Source: Megalobrama amblycephala (Eukaryota > Chordata > Actinopteri > Cypriniformes > Xenocyprididae). Taken from it: a stretch of 64,000 nt of DNA. Position 1 is the stretch's first letter. Every line of letters begins with the position of its first letter. This document shows positions 21,901-35,537 of the stretch, piece by piece. Below the pieces are notes generated by a model. That model ran no database searches, was not told the origin of the DNA, and saw nothing but the letters and a program-made list of their open reading frames with translations. Made by a program: the position numbers and the translations under genes. The stretch is from contig NC_063052.1 in the NCBI RefSeq assembly GCF_018812025.1, positions 24,678,226-24,742,225 of the forward strand, in the 5' to 3' direction.

Positions 21901-24057
21901 AATGTATTATTTTGAAACTCTAGAAATCTATATTCCATATATGCTGATGTAAGCCTCTATTTTATATATATATATATTATATATACAGTCAAACCAAAAT
22001 GTATTCAGACACCTTGAACATTTCATTCATTAATACAATTTATTCACTATAGTTTAAAAAAAGGTAATAAAATATGACAAGATCTCAGAGTTAAACTGTG
22101 TCAGAAAAGAATGTATCTTAATTATGTCAGATAACACTTAAGCGAAACCTGGTCAGGTCAAAGTGTCTGAATAATTTTTGATTCCAAATCTTATCAGTTT
22201 TACTGGTAGTCAACTGTATGAAGAATTTTTCAGTATAATATGTCACAGTTTACTTTATTTTGCAATCCTCACTTACATAAATGAACTATAGTGTCCTGCA
22301 CTTTATTAAAATAACCCCATTCATAAGTATGTGAACCATTGATTCTCAATACTGTGTGTGGTTACCTGATGATCTACAACTGTTTTTTTGTTTTGTGATG
22401 GTTGTTCACGAGTCTCTTGTTTGTTCTGAGCAGTTAAACTGAGCTCTGTTCTTCAGAAAAATCCTCCAGCTCCTGCAGATTCATCAGTTTTCAAGCATTT
22501 TTGCATATTTGAACCCTTTCCAGCAGTGACTGTGTGATGAAATGGATCTGAAAATCATTCAGAGGACAACTGAGGGACTCAAACACAACTATTAAAAAAG
22601 GTTCAAACATTCACTGATGCTCCAGAAGGAAACACGATGCATTAAGAGACGGGGTGTGAAAACTTTTGAACAGGATGAAGATGTCCAAATATTTCTTATT
22701 TTGTTTAAATATCATTGTTTTTCATTTAGTACTGCCCTTCGGAAACAACAGAAGATACTTGCATGTTTCCCAGAAGAAACATTAAGTACAATTTACCTTG
22801 ATATTTGAATTCAAAAGTTTTCACCCCTCGGCTCTTAATGCATCGTGTTTCCTTCTGGAGCATCAGTGAATGTTTGAACCTTTTTTAATAGTTGAGTTTG
22901 AGTCCCTCGATTGTCCTCAGTGTGAAAAGATGGATCTCAAAATCATACAGTCACTGCTGGAAAGGGTTCAAATATGCAAAAATGCTTGAAAACTGATGAA
23001 TCTGCAGGACCTGGAGGATTTTTCTGAAGAACAGAGCTCAGTTTAACTAAACAAGAGACTCATGAACAACCATCACAAAACATAAAAACAGTCGTAGATC
23101 ATCAGCTAACCACACACAGTATTAAGAATCAATCATTATTTTAATAAATTCAGCTATTGTTTTGTCTTGTGAACTAAATGCAAACATCTTTTATGTAAAA
23201 TATCTTACTCAGGACAGTACTAAATAAAAAATAACATGCATTTTTTATTATCCCTCTTATTTTATTAAAATAATTCTCATTTTCACAGATTTTGCAAGGG
23301 GTTCACATACTTTTTCATGCCACTGTATATATAAATATAGTAAATTCCTATTTGTTCTCCTCTGCTTTAGTGCTCTGTGGACTCTCAGGTAGCTGTGAGG
23401 GTGGGAGGTAATTTCTTTTTTGACCCTCAACCTTCTGACCCTGTGGTCGACCTGTTGCTGATAGCTGGTGGTGTGGGCATCAACCCTCTGTACTCCATCC
23501 TGCTGCATGCAGCTGATCTGCTCCGACACGCTGATGGTCACAGGTACACACCAGGGCACACACACCTGTGCTACAGCGCCAAGAACACCAAAGAGCTGCT
23601 CTTCAAGGCAAGTATATGTACCCTTGATTTCTGACTGAAGTGAGATTGAAGCTGCCAACTGATTTTTAGATATCTGCTCTATTTAGAACACCATTGTTGA
23701 CATTTGTCATGAGCGACCAGATAGCTTCTCCTGTGATTTCCATGTTACCCAGCAGAGCTCTGACATAGAGCAGGAACTTAAGCCTTACACCATAAGTGAG
23801 TAGAAACATCTACAGTTGATATTTTTGTAGTTACCTTAAGTTTTAATTCATCAAACTATTTTCAGACATGTCACGTCAGATATTCTTGTATCTCCCCAGG
23901 TGGAAGGATATCAGAAGAGGAGCTTCAGCGTTATGTAGACTCTGAGCGCACATTGTGTTATCTTTGTGGCCCTCCTCCTATGATAGAGAAAGTGAATTCA
24001 GACCTGCAGAGAATCGGCCTACCGGAGAACAGAATCCTTTTTGAGAAATGGTGGTAG
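18980..24057 (+). CDS. oxnad1: oxnad1: oxidoreductase NAD-binding domain-containing protein 1, 7 coding exons
   Basis: Coding exons are 18980-19083, 19283-19346, 19803-19909, 20987-21128, 23371-23607, 23687-23795 and 23900-24057; they sum to 921 nt, in frame, 306 aa (human protein 312 aa). The N-terminus (about 1-34) is Arg/Ser/Ala-rich without acidic residues until late, as expected of a mitochondrial presequence. A ferredoxin-reductase-type FAD domain follows, with GGFSICS at about 104-110, then a nucleotide-binding domain with [11 protein letters not shown] (about 168-178) and CGPPPM (277-282), and the family C-terminus FEKWW. It probably transfers electrons between NAD(P)H and an unknown partner through FAD; the substrate is not known. 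Start chosen at 18980 because exon 1 joins in phase to the conserved TDHLERTA segment. Intron 5 uses a GC donor. Neighbours: gpnmb head-to-head upstream, rftn1 tail-to-tail downstream. Confidence 0.95.
20391..20434. repeat. (GT)n microsatellite in oxnad1 intron 3
   Basis: An interrupted GT tract of about 44 bp. It generates spurious Cys-Val ORFs on both strands. Confidence 0.9.
20709..20943. mobile_element. MITE-like repeat GTGCTGTCAAA... in oxnad1 intron 3
   Basis: It starts TAGTGCTGTCAAAAAATTAA and ends in the diverged inverse (GCTTTTTACAGGACTA), with TA at both ends. The central part is AT and CACA/TGTG rich. The ATTAATCGCGATTAAT-type subterminal palindrome is a widespread fish repeat. 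Confidence 0.7.
21165..21672. mobile_element. Common fish repeat TACTACCTTTCAAAAGTTTGG (near full length) in oxnad1 intron 4
   Basis: The ends are TACTACCTTTCAAAAGTTTG and the inverse CACTTTTGAACAGAAGTCTGTA. Fragments of the same family lie at about 34545-34850, 36335-36650 (inverse), 39835-40110 and 53940-54245. No coding capacity. Confidence 0.75.
22270..23330. mobile_element. Foldback repeat in oxnad1 intron 4
   Basis: Arms at about 22300-22680 and 22800-23160 are inverted copies of each other (for example GGTTCAAACATTCACTGATG near 22600 and its inverse near 22860). The right end continues to TTGCAAGGGGTTCACATACT and CATGCCACTGTATATA; a related end fragment is at about 57840-57890. If transcribed in the oxnad1 pre-mRNA it would fold into a long hairpin. 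Confidence 0.7.
23604..23690 (+). other. oxnad1: GC-AG intron in oxnad1 (intron 5)
   Basis: The exon ends CTCTTCAAG and is followed by GCAAGTAT (intron from 23608); the acceptor ATTTAG ends at 23686. This 79-nt intron keeps the conserved LLFK-N reading. The nearest GT donor (23612) would shift the frame and hit a stop within a few codons. The CAAG|GCAAGT context is the strong-consensus type expected for functional GC donors. Confidence 0.85.
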
Positions 24058-24633
24058 CTTTACAACTCTGCCCAAAACAGTGATGGATGCATTTGCCTCT
24101 GTGTCATTATAGAAACAGACTTTAATGGCAATGGACCCGTAATAACTTTGAAATCTGTTGAAACGCACAACAGACGTTATGTCTGCATCCTCCACATCTG
24201 AACAAACAATTTTCTAGACTCTATTTTTGTTATACCTCATTTTAAAGATGGACTCAACAAATTGACCATAACAAGCACTGTCATGGTCTACATTACAGTT
24301 CATTTGCTGGTTAACGTCAGGAGTCCTGCTTTGAGGGCATGTTGAAAGATTGCACACTCAAATTGCAGTTTTTTTGTGAATAATATTATATGTTGTTTGC
24401 ATTTTAGAACACATATTTATTCATTACAAACATTCTTCACAGGGATGTAGAAATGATCTGAAAAGTGGTGGGACAAAACATAAAACATATTTAATATAGT
24501 CCTAATTTGCTGAAAGGTGCTAAACCTGGTAGAAGTCCCTTTAAAGTCACCATAAAATCAAAATTGTAAATGGAATATTGTAGTATTTATTATAAATTTA
24601 TCATTTTTTTAAATGCACATGCCCTCATAGTCA

Positions 24634-25459
24634 TTAAAGTGTTAGTTAACACAAAAATGAAAATTCTGTCATTTATTACTCACCCTCATGTCGTTCCACA
24701 CCTGTAAGACCTTTGTTCATCTTCGGAACACAAATTAAGATATTTTTAATGAAATCCTAGAGGTAAATGACTCGTCCATAGACAGCAATATAAGCACTAC
24801 TTTCAAGGTCCAGAAAGGTCCTAAAGACATTGTTAAAAAAGTCAACGTGACCGCAATTATGGTTCAATTTTATGAAGCGACGAGAATACTTTTTGTGCGC
24901 AAAAACAAAACAAAAAGAACGACTTTATTCGACAATCTCTTTTCTTCCCTGTGAAGGCATTGCAGAGCTTTCCATGTTTGCATCCGAACGCGGGCTCAGT
25001 ATCGGCCGAGGCTGTGTTCACGTGAGCACCACGACACATGCATGTGATGCTGACACAAAAGCCGGCCTATAATGAGTCGGTGTTCTGACATAGAACACGG
25101 AAGCTCTACAATGCCTTCACTACACTGCATAACAGACTGACAGGGAAGAGAAAAAATTGTTGAATAAAATCATATTTTTTTGTTTTGTTTTTGCGCACAA
25201 AAAGTATTATCGTCGCATAAAATTATGGTTGAACCACTGCAGTCACATTGACTTTTTTAACAATGTCTTAAGGACCTTTCTGGACATTGAAAGTGGTGCT
25301 TATATTGCTGTCTATGGACGAGTCATATGCCTCTTGTATTTCATCAAAAATATCTTAATTTGTGTTGCGAAGATGAACAAGGTTCTTACGGGTGTGGAAC
25401 GACATGAGGGTGAGTAATTAATGACAGAATTTTCATGTTTGGGTGAACTGACCCTTTAA
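24634..25459. mobile_element. TTAA-flanked foldback element, family D copy 1
   Basis: Element 24638-25455 starts AGTGTTAGTTAACACAAAAA and ends with the inverse (TTTGGGTGAACTGACCCT), flanked by TTAA on both sides. Most of it is one long inverted repeat (CTCACCCTCATGTCG... at the left, ...CGACATGAGGGTGAG at the right). Related copies are at 35544, 37521, 40168, 43108, 61264 and 63677. No coding capacity. Confidence 0.88.
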
Positions 25460-25742
25460 TCAAAATAACTTGCCCTCCCTCTTGCAACAACATCTCTTCT
25501 CTTCTCTGATGACATGTTGGGGAGACAACCTGTCACTCACATGAAATCAATAGCAAACCCCAACCATCCAATCAACTCCCGATGGACAAAGTCAAATTCC
25601 ACCCCACGTTTTTTTCTTGTTCAGGAAGCTGTTTCACTCAGATACATCACATAGAAAAGAAAAACTTTGTGTAGAGTCACATCTCACTTGGCAGCCATAT
25701 TCATAACAACCCATGAGCTCTCATCTACCTGAATTTTACTTT

Positions 25743-26609
25743 AAAGTGAAAGACCGAAATAAATTGAAGATTTTCAAAATCTACCCCTGGAGCATGAAAT
25801 TTATGATATTTATAAGAGCCCTCCTTTCTCCAACCGTCTCATTTCGAGAATTGTACGTCTATTTGATGACTGTATTGCTGCGCACACTGTGAGAACTAGG
25901 GATGCTTGGAAAGAAGAGTTAGGTGTGGAACTATCTGAATCCATGTGGAACACCTGTTTGTCTAATATTCATTCCTGCTCTATAAACAGCAGACACCAAT
26001 TAATTATTGTCCATCGCTTACATTATTCCAAAGTCAGATTACATAGAATATATCCATCAGTGTGTGACAGATGTAATATGTCAGAGGGTACACTGTCCCA
26101 TGCTTTTTGGTCTTGCTCTTCATTGACAAACTTTTAGTCTAAAATATTCGACTGGTACTCCAAAGCATATCAGAGGCCCCTTCAGCCCGAGCCTGGACTT
26201 GCTATTTTTGGCTGCTCACAAATAATAAGGGCAATTCCAACTATAAGCCGGCAACCATTGGAACTGGGATTGATAGTTGCCAAGAGACTGATATTGAAGG
26301 AATGGAAGTCTCCCTCTCCTCCCTCCTTTCAGGTATGGATAATCAATATGCTATCCATAATACAAATGGAAAAACTTCGCATTAGTCAAATGGACACGTT
26401 TTCCCGTTCTTGGAATCCATTCCTAACTCATTTTGAAAAAACTAAAATATAGTAAACTATTTGTGTTCCTGTATCAACAACCTTTCCTCCCACCTCTGTA
26501 CTAAACGTGACTGTAACAACTGGCAATAACTGCATCTGGGCCCTGTTTGTTTGTTGTTTAATTTGAAAATGTAAATAAATAAAATATTTCAAAAGTGAAA
26601 GACCGAAAT
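25743..26609 (+). mobile_element. 5'-truncated LINE with 18-bp target-site duplication
   Basis: The perfect direct repeat AAAGTGAAAGACCGAAAT occurs at 25743-25760 and 26592-26609. Between them lies the 3' end of a LINE reading-frame: 25889-26137 encodes a reverse-transcriptase-tail zinc motif region (HRLHYSKVRLHRIYPSVCDRC followed by a Cys/His pair), and the frame continues with decay to about 26450. The element ends in an A-rich AAATAAATAAAAT tail. This is the classic product of target-primed reverse transcription; the L1/Tx1-like class is inferred from the Cys-His tail. Confidence 0.85.
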
Positions 26610-27450
26610 TTGTTTGTTGAAATTGTTTCAATATAAAAATTCATTTAAAAAAATCTGACAAAAACAGTATCATTTTATCATTTTTTTTAGCCTGGCCCTA
26701 GTTATCTAATTTTACTGTAAAAAGGTAGACTACAGGTGCCATGATGGTTTTTATTTTCATTATAATTAGGCAAAATTGAACTCTTAAAATATAATTATCT
26801 TCCACAAATTAGGGAGGATGGTTGCTACACCCCTGGTTCTTCAAAAAATTCTTTACCACTAATATTGAGGAATTGTTTAAAGTCTCAATGAAAAACAGAA
26901 GAAAACTGCAAGCTGTTGCTGTAAATGCTGTGTCTTTAATTTGCATCTTAAGCCCATGATTAAAAGCTTTTTTTTTTATTTACACCATTAACATAATCTC
27001 ACAGACGTTCACTATAACTGTTACTTTACAAAGACATCAGTTACTGCCATCCTTACTGCTACTGTCTTGAATAAATGAAAATTTTGAGGATTTTATGCAT
27101 TTGAGCTAATGTGACATATTGCATATGCTAATATTATATGTATGTAATAAAATGAGTTAACATCACAGATTCGCACAGGCACAAGTCTCAACACATTGGT
27201 CAGCGTTAACATATTCAGAGCTCCTTGAATGGACATTTTCGCATATTTGTTTGAATCTCCTGCCATTTGCCACAGCAATTCACCTTAAAAACCCAAATAA
27301 TCATGAGATTCAAACGCCTCTTCGCAATCTTACCAGGACAGTTGCTCTGCGAGCAGATGTATATGCCCAGACAAAGGCCTGATGAGAGTGTGTTTTGCCT
27401 GAATAAACATGAACATATTGTAATGGTTAAATATGCATAAATGAATACTG

Positions 27451-30400
27451 TCAGCACACTCCAGAGAATAAAGCTCTCTCTGTTACCACCGCTCGCACTT
27501 CCTCTAATTTACCACACGTAATCGTGTGCTTTATTTCCTGATCGCTGTTTGTAACGCCATCCTTTTTTGCTGGGCTGATGTTTGGGATGTCGATCCTCTG
27601 TGTGTGGAATTCCACCGTCCTTTCCGCTTGATCTCTCCTCTCTGGGCTTTCTGGCAAAGTCTGCCCATTTTCCTTTTGGACGATCTCACGTTGTCTCATC
27701 AGACTTGTGTTTTCTCTCTCCATTCTTTCCATTTCTCTCTCAATCGTTGCCAGCGGTGATATCTCCCTCTCTGATGTCCTCTTACTATTCAAGTTTCTTT
27801 TGTTTTGACCTCTGAGGTGCAGTTTCTGGAAAACATACACAAACTGTCAGACACTAAGCTACTTTTGAGGATTTTAAAGCGAACTGACAACGCTATTACA
27901 ATTTCACACAGTTCTCTTGGACAACTCTAATCTAATTTTAGCAGAATCTTTTCTTTTGTGGCAGAAATAAACGTTATGCCATGCATACACACCGTCAAGT
28001 CTCTCCTCTTGCGAGGCAGCGTGGGTCTCTGGAGGAAGAGGATCTGTTTTGTGGCCAAACTTCCATCACTAAGACAAAAATAACAAATCAGAGGTCTGTA
28101 AGAGTTGTTTAAAGCAAGAATACAAACTAAGAGAAGCCTTCTTTTTTGGGTTATGTTTATACTATAATTAGCCCCTGTAACACTGTATCAACTTAATGGT
28201 CTTGATTAAGGGTTTAGTAAGAATTTGGGACCTTTTCATTTTGACTATGGGAGTGGGCAGCACACACATTAGTCTCCAGCCGTATGGAGCCAGAGACTGG
28301 AGCAGAGGGATGTAGTCTGTCTTCACCGCAACACCCTGCAAAACAGAGGTGCCATTTAAACAACTTAATGTGTGAAAGAATTTCACTCATGTCCTATTGA
28401 GACAAATTGTGTGAATGTTCACATGTCTGCACTCATTTAAAAGTCACTTCATAAGAAGATGGGTGTTAATGTACCACAAATTATATAATACAATATTTAA
28501 TTGAATCTGGGATGTAACATCCCTGTAGACTTACATCAATCACAGTCCATTGCTCAACTACAATAGCATCGTACACTGTGGTTGGCCCAACATCACCTGA
28601 AGGACTTTGGAAGATAAAAACACTCTCCACAGTGGAAGAAGATGCTGAAGATAAATAAAGAAAGGGATTGAAAAATGTTGATATGAATTCAAAGACGGAG
28701 TTACTCCTATTACTATGAATGTTAGAAAGTGCGACTTGCAGTATGGCAGAATACATAAAAGGGCCAACTGCCAGTTAGTAAAGTCATTGCGTCACTGCAG
28801 CTGGGAAACTCAGACTTTTTAATGCAATTTGAGCTTAAAAACATTTATGGAACAGTTCATCTCAGATTTTGTTGCTGTTTTGAAATATGTTATTTAAATG
28901 TGAGTATGGCTAGCAGTTTTTTAGGATTTTAGGATCTCCCTATTCAGATAGATGAACAGACTTTCCTTGAAAGGGACTTTGTATGAATACAATTTGTTTT
29001 AGTCATTAGTAAAACCGCTGAGCTGATTAATAAAATACACTATATTGCCAAATGTTTTGGGACGCCTTCCTTTATGTGCACATGAATTTTAATGACATCC
29101 CATTCTTAATCCGTAGGGCTTAATATGGAGTTGGCCCACCCTTTGCAGCTATAACAGCCTCAACTCTTCTGGGAAGGCTTTCCACAAGGTTTAGGAGTGT
29201 GTTTATGGGAATTTTTGACCATTCTTCTAGAAGTGCATTTGTGAGGTCAGGCACTAATGTTGGATAAGAAGGCCTGGCTCGCAGTCTCCACTCTAATTCA
29301 TCCCAAAGGTGTTCTATCGGGTTGAGGTCAGGACTCTGTGCAGGCCAGTCAAGTTCCTCCACACCAAACTCACTCATCCATGTCTTTATGGACCTTGCTT
29401 TGTGCACTGGTGCGCAGTCATGTTGGAACAGGAAGGGGCCGTCCCCAAACTGTTCCCAAAAAGTCCCAAAATGTCTTGGTATGCTGAAGCAATAAGAGTT
29501 CCTTTCACTGGAACTAAGGGGCCAAGCCCACCCCCTGAAAAACAACCCCACACCATAATCCCCCCTCCACCAAACTTTACACTTGGCACAATGCAGTCTC
29601 CTGGCAACCGCCAAACCCAGACTTGTCCATCGGATTACCAGACAGAGAAGCGTGATTCATCACTCCAGAGAACACGTCTCCACTGCTCTAGAGTCCAGTG
29701 GCGGCGTGCTTTACACCACTGCATCCGACGCTCTGCATTGCACTTGGTGATTTAAGGCTTGAATGCAACTGCTCGGCCATGGAAACCCATTCCATGAAGC
29801 TCTCTACGCACTGTTTTTGAGCTAATCTGAGCCACACGAAGTTTGGAGGTCCGTAGCTATTGACTCTGCAGAAAGTTGGCGACTTCTGCGCACTGTGCAC
29901 CTCAGCATGCGCTGAACCTGCTCTGTGATTTTACGTGGCCTACCACTTCGTGGTTGAGTTGCTGTTGTTCCCAGTTGCTTCCACTTCCACAACATGGAAT
30001 ATTTAGTAGTGAGGAAATTTCACAAATGGACTTATTGCACAGGTGGCAACCTATCACGGTACCATGCTTGAATTCACTGAGCTCCTGAGAGCGACCCATT
30101 CTTTCACAAATGTTTGTAGAAGCAGTCTGCATGCCTAGGTGCTTGATTTTATACACCTGTGGCCATGGAAGCGATTGGAACATCTGAATTCAATGATTTG
30201 GAGGGGTGTCCCAATACTTATGGCAATATAGTTTAATTACTTTTATCATTATTTTAGAATTGTAGTATTCAGTTTTTTATTATTCATTTTTACTGTTGTT
30301 ATGCATTTGATCACATTTATGTCTTTTCTAAGTTATCGTTATTTGATTGAAACTCGCTAAATGATTAAATGTAATACATTAGTAGAACATGTTTTTACAT

Positions 30401-33400
30401 TCAGGAAAATTTACTACCATTTGTAAATTGTCACAACATTTCCAGTACCTGCATCATCTCCCAGGTGAAAGTAGCCGTCAATGAGCTGTGCACCACTTCT
30501 GAAGTGCTGCGTCATGTGATCCAGCCAATGAGAGTCAACCGAGCTAACAAGCCCTGCCTCCCTTTGCACCTGCAGTGGAACCCTCAGAGAAAAGAATTTT
30601 GGCGTTCCCGACAGAACTATCGTATGGTTGTACAGCGCGAACACCTGCACACCTACACATACAGAGACAAATACTTAATAAAAATGTTTGTTTTTTCTGT
30701 TGCTACATTGATTCAGACTTAAAAAGCCAGATAATTATAAATAAACTTATAGAAAAGCACGGGCAAGAGTGTTGCTCCGAATATCTATGAAAAACAAAGC
30801 CGCTAATAAACGGGCAAATGGCGCGATTGAGAGTGCTATTAATTTTATACAGCAGATGTTGTTTTAAAGTTAGTAATGAGTAACTTACATATTAAACAAT
30901 ATTCTCCGCTAATTTGTCAACTTTTGCTCCACAAATGGAAATAATTCCAAGCAAAGCCACAGCAGAATTTCTATCGCACAATAGACAGTTGCTTTCCTGA
31001 ATGAATCAGTGTGTTTGAATGAATCGGTTAAGTAAATGAGTCAATGGCTCACTCAAATAGACAGTTGCTACATCCGAAATCGCATACTTTACAGTAGGTA
31101 CTACATTTTGTTTTAAATGGGGTCTCATTCGTCAGTTTGTTCTGACGTAACGTCTCCTTTCCCTCCTTCAGAGAACAAGGGTTATATATACTATATAGTA
31201 TGAATGTGTGTAATATGAGTTAAATTTGGACGTACTATATCCGCCATGTTTTCACATGGGATAGCAAAGTGTCCATTGAATGCCCATTTCAGAATCTCGG
31301 CGGAAGTAGTAGGTCATCCGGGTACTTTTTGCCTACTGTTTTTTAAATACTGAGTATTCGGACATAGTACTCCATTGGTATACCATTTTTCATGTACTAT
31401 ATATTAGGGGAGTATTCGATTTTGGACGCAGTGAATCAGCGAGTCACTTGTTTAATTCCTGAATCAATCGGTGTTTTTGAACGAATTGGTTGAATGAATG
31501 ATTCCATGTGGTGTATTTTGTCAATATTTATATTTTACTATAATGTAAATGGTCTCTCCAGTTACATTTGAGTCATTAGCATATTTTTTAAAAAATAACT
31601 ATGAATTGTACCAACACAATGGAAGTGAACTGAGCCAAATGATGACCAATACTGAGATTTCATAGTGATTTCATCACTAGTACAGAATTGGGATCAAATC
31701 AGATTATTTCCAATGATGTATTATTTACACACCTGCAAATTATAAATTGCTCATCACATTTGATATAATTTTCTTGATATAATTTTACTTGATATAATCT
31801 AAAAGAAAACACGTTTTCTTGTTTTTTTTTCCACCAGCCCTTTCTCTGTATTTCTATAGACTGCACTTACGATTCAACATCTGGGTGGTTGCGGTGCACT
31901 TGCTGGGTTTGTCTTGGCTTTTGACCTGCTCTCTGTGCTCTCTTTTGTGTTTTTCTGCCAAATCACAGCTGGGTGGGACCGGCTGCATTCTAGTACTTTG
32001 AGTCTGATGCGGCTCTGGTGCACAAGAGCTTAAAATAAACTCATGCGATGACACTCGGTTCTTTAAATCCTCAGCTTGTGTACATTCACATTCGACATTC
32101 AGATATTGATACTCTGGACACTGATGGTTCTCAGTGAAAGGATTCTGATTATTCCAGCACTGGCTGCTCTCAGTGCTTTGTATTTGAAGGCTGTGGTTCA
32201 TAAAGTTTTCATCATGTTGGCTCTGGTTCTCAAAATCTGGATTAAAGTTTGTGTGATTCTGGTTTCGACGATCCCCATTGTCTCTATCCTGTTGGCTCCG
32301 CTCGCTCACAGGGCTGAGGGTTGGAGGTCTGCTGCTGTGATGCACAGAACAGGGGCTGGAGTGTAAGGAGGAAAGCTCTTCTGGTTCCCAGTGACCGAGG
32401 AAATATGGACCCCCGCCGGGCTGGGGCAAAAACCCCACAAACAGATCTCCCTGATCAGCCAAATCCTGCACCTGCATCCCCAAAAACAACCAGGACCAAT
32501 TGAAGACATTGAGACATTCATCATAACACCTGTCCCATTCAAAGTGTACAATCAAAGTTGACAATGAATGTAAATGGATTCCAATGTAATATGAATAATT
32601 TTACAGTGTCTTTGGAAGAGGAAGGTGGAGCGTTTTTCTGCAGATGCTTTTAAAATAAGATCTGTGGAGCTGTGACAGGAAACGCTAATGAAAACCATAT
32701 TTTCCAATCATCATACTGTCATGCCACACATACGCATATGTCTAAATCATCTGTAAATGTCACACACCGCAAACACTTCCACACACACACACACACTTAG
32801 TCAAACACTGCTTATCTCCAGATAAATGCAATTACTGAAAAGGCGAGGGGGTGACGACTAATGGAATGGCAGATGAATGTGGGGTGTCAGTGTCTATGCA
32901 GCAGCCTGTCAGCTTATGTTTTCAGTATTACAGCCGAATTGTAAGACCACGATAGAGAGAGTTTGAAGTAAGTGGGTTTTTGGTGCCATCTTTAATTGAG
33001 TGATGGCACTAAGTGTGCCACTAACATTTAGTAAGTGAATAGAAAACAAATTGACCTGCTGCTCTCTGTTTGAATGAAAACAAATTCACTTTTAAAGAAG
33101 GTCTAACCTTTTTCACATAGCCCTGTATGACTTCCGGGGCAGGGTCCTGGTGACCGAGGTAACACACGTCTGTTGTGAGATGAGGCTCCACCCAGTTCAG
33201 CAGACCACTGTCGGAACCACTGTAACAAAAAAAGTGAGCTGTTTTGTACAGGTAAAAATAACTGGAAGCGAATGACACCGGAAGCCTCGCACATTCAGTT
33301 TACAAATGGATCGATAACAGATCGATATAGTATGTACTGTATACTGTGCAGAGCATGCAAATTATCTGCATATGTAAAATTGTATAGAATGCTTAGATTA

Positions 33401-34472
33401 GCAATTGCATTCACCAAAATGTTAGGTAGGCCTACACAACATAGCATACTGAACATGGGACTATATCCCACAATGCAATGCAATACTGGACGTTCCATTT
33501 TCGTTGACTAGAAGGAATATACAGTATATATATGGGTCATTGACGAATAAGGTTTTTAAAAGTGTAAAAAAACAAAATGGAGATATAATTAATTTTGAAG
33601 TTTTATTAAGTGTTAACAATGAGATTACGTGGTTTGTATAATCTGTTAACACTGCTTTTGTCATTTTTTACAAGATGGGCAAAATTTGCCACCAAAAAAG
33701 TCATTCGGTTTAACCAAAAGTTTGGGTTTACCGAATGAAACTTTTGGTTATACCGAATGATGATATTTTCAAACAATGCTAACAGGCTGATAGCTAGCTA
33801 GTTAGCTAACAAAAGGACAATCAAACCTTTTATATTTAGTACAAGTTTTTAAAATATTACAAAATTTTCCATGTTTTATAGCGGTTGTACCAAATGACCT
33901 GATGTTTCAGGACATGCATGTGAGCAAGTGAAAACGTTAATTTTTTAAATAGTTAAAAGAGAGATAGTTACTTTGCTTCATGACCATGTGGTCCTTTGCA
34001 GGTGTCTGAATGATGTCACATCCTGTCACATGATATTGACCGCATATCTTGATCCAAAACGGTTCCTTTATATTGGTTACTCCGAATGACATCAATGAAA
34101 TTAATTTTTCTGGACATTCTTTCTCATAACAAAGCAATGACTTCTACGCATAATTTTAATACCATTTTGCACTTTGTTGATATATGATGTTATAAAATCA
34201 TGCGGGAATAACAAATATATACATTTATTAGATTTTAAGATATTTTAATCACAAATGAAATGGCTGTATTGGCCTTTGGACGGTTAAAGTGAATGACCTT
34301 TTGACATTTCACAATCTTTAAAATGTAGCAAAATATAATTAAAACCTTTTGGATTAAATAAAAGAGATATACCTTACATTGGATATCATATCTTTGTCTT
34401 TTTTAAATTATTATTAAGGCCTTTAGACAAAAAAATGTCATGTCATTTCATTGTATATATATACATTATATA

Positions 34473-34551
<79 letters not shown>

Positions 34552-35475
34552 GCAATTTATTCCTGTAATAGTAAAGCTGAATTTTCAGCATCATTACTTC
34601 AGTGTCACATGATCCTTCAGAAATTTAGAAATCATTCTAATATGATAATTTTGTGCTCAAGAAACATTTCTTATTATTATCAATGTTGAAAACAGTTATG
34701 CTGCTTAATATTTTTGTGAAAACCATTCTTGATGTGTTAACTGTCACTTTTGATCATTTTAATGCATCCTTGTTGATTAAAGTATTTATTTCTTTAATGG
34801 TAAGGTAATAGTGTGTCACAATTCTAAACTTTTAATTAACCTGACATTTTCACAAACTAAAATGTAAAGTAAATCACAATGTAAATGTAAATATAAATCA
34901 CAACGCCACTTTATTTGATTTAAGAATGCAACATAGTAGTATATAATGCAAAATTATTACTGTTGAAAATATTAATTGATGTGTACCGACCATTGTTTGT
35001 GTGCAGTAAGCACGCTGAAGGTTTGTGTGCATACCTGTGCGTTTGTCTGATGAGCACGGCTCGGTGTAACTGCTTCTGTAGGTTAGCACTAGCAGGGCCG
35101 CAGGAGTGAACAAAGGGATGGACAGCAGCCAGTACGAATCCCTTCTGATACAACTCACACACCTGCACTGGAAGCTCTCTGACTGACGACAGACACAGCA
35201 ATGAGGACACTGTCACCTCTGAAGAGACAGAGAGCGAGAGAGAGTCAGACAGGCACAGAAAGAGAGAAATGAGCAGAGAAAGAAAAAAATAAACATGCCA
35301 TCTATCTTTCAACTAACATCAATTGGCCTGACACAGCTACTACTAACTTTAGCATCATGACAACTTACTTATTATATTGTTAAAATAAAAATAATAATAA
35401 TAGCCATAATTAAACAAATCAAAAATAATTTACCCAGAAAATATATTGTTTAAAAAAAAATCGTACTTATGCGCA

Positions 35476-35537
<62 letters not shown>

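Larger units (their letters stand above)
24058..27450. other. Tail-to-tail gap oxnad1 / rftn1
   Basis: The gap contains the oxnad1 3' UTR (end not fixed), a foldback element (24638-25455), a truncated LINE (25743-26609) and the rftn1 3' UTR. A minus-strand AATAAA at 26980-26975 is a plausible rftn1 poly(A) signal, giving a 3' UTR of roughly 0.5 kb. No other gene was seen. Confidence 0.5.

Noticed and set aside
23257..23658. 133-codon minus-strand ORF
   Set aside because: Antisense shadow of the oxnad1 exon at 23371-23607.
29309..29755. 148-codon plus-strand ORF
   Set aside because: Antisense of the decayed Tc1 transposase at 29120-29614.
35478..35534. CRISPR-like regular repeats and other prokaryotic systems
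   Set aside because: All regular repeats here are di- or mononucleotide tracts or transposon arms; there are no spaced direct repeats and the locus is plainly vertebrate.
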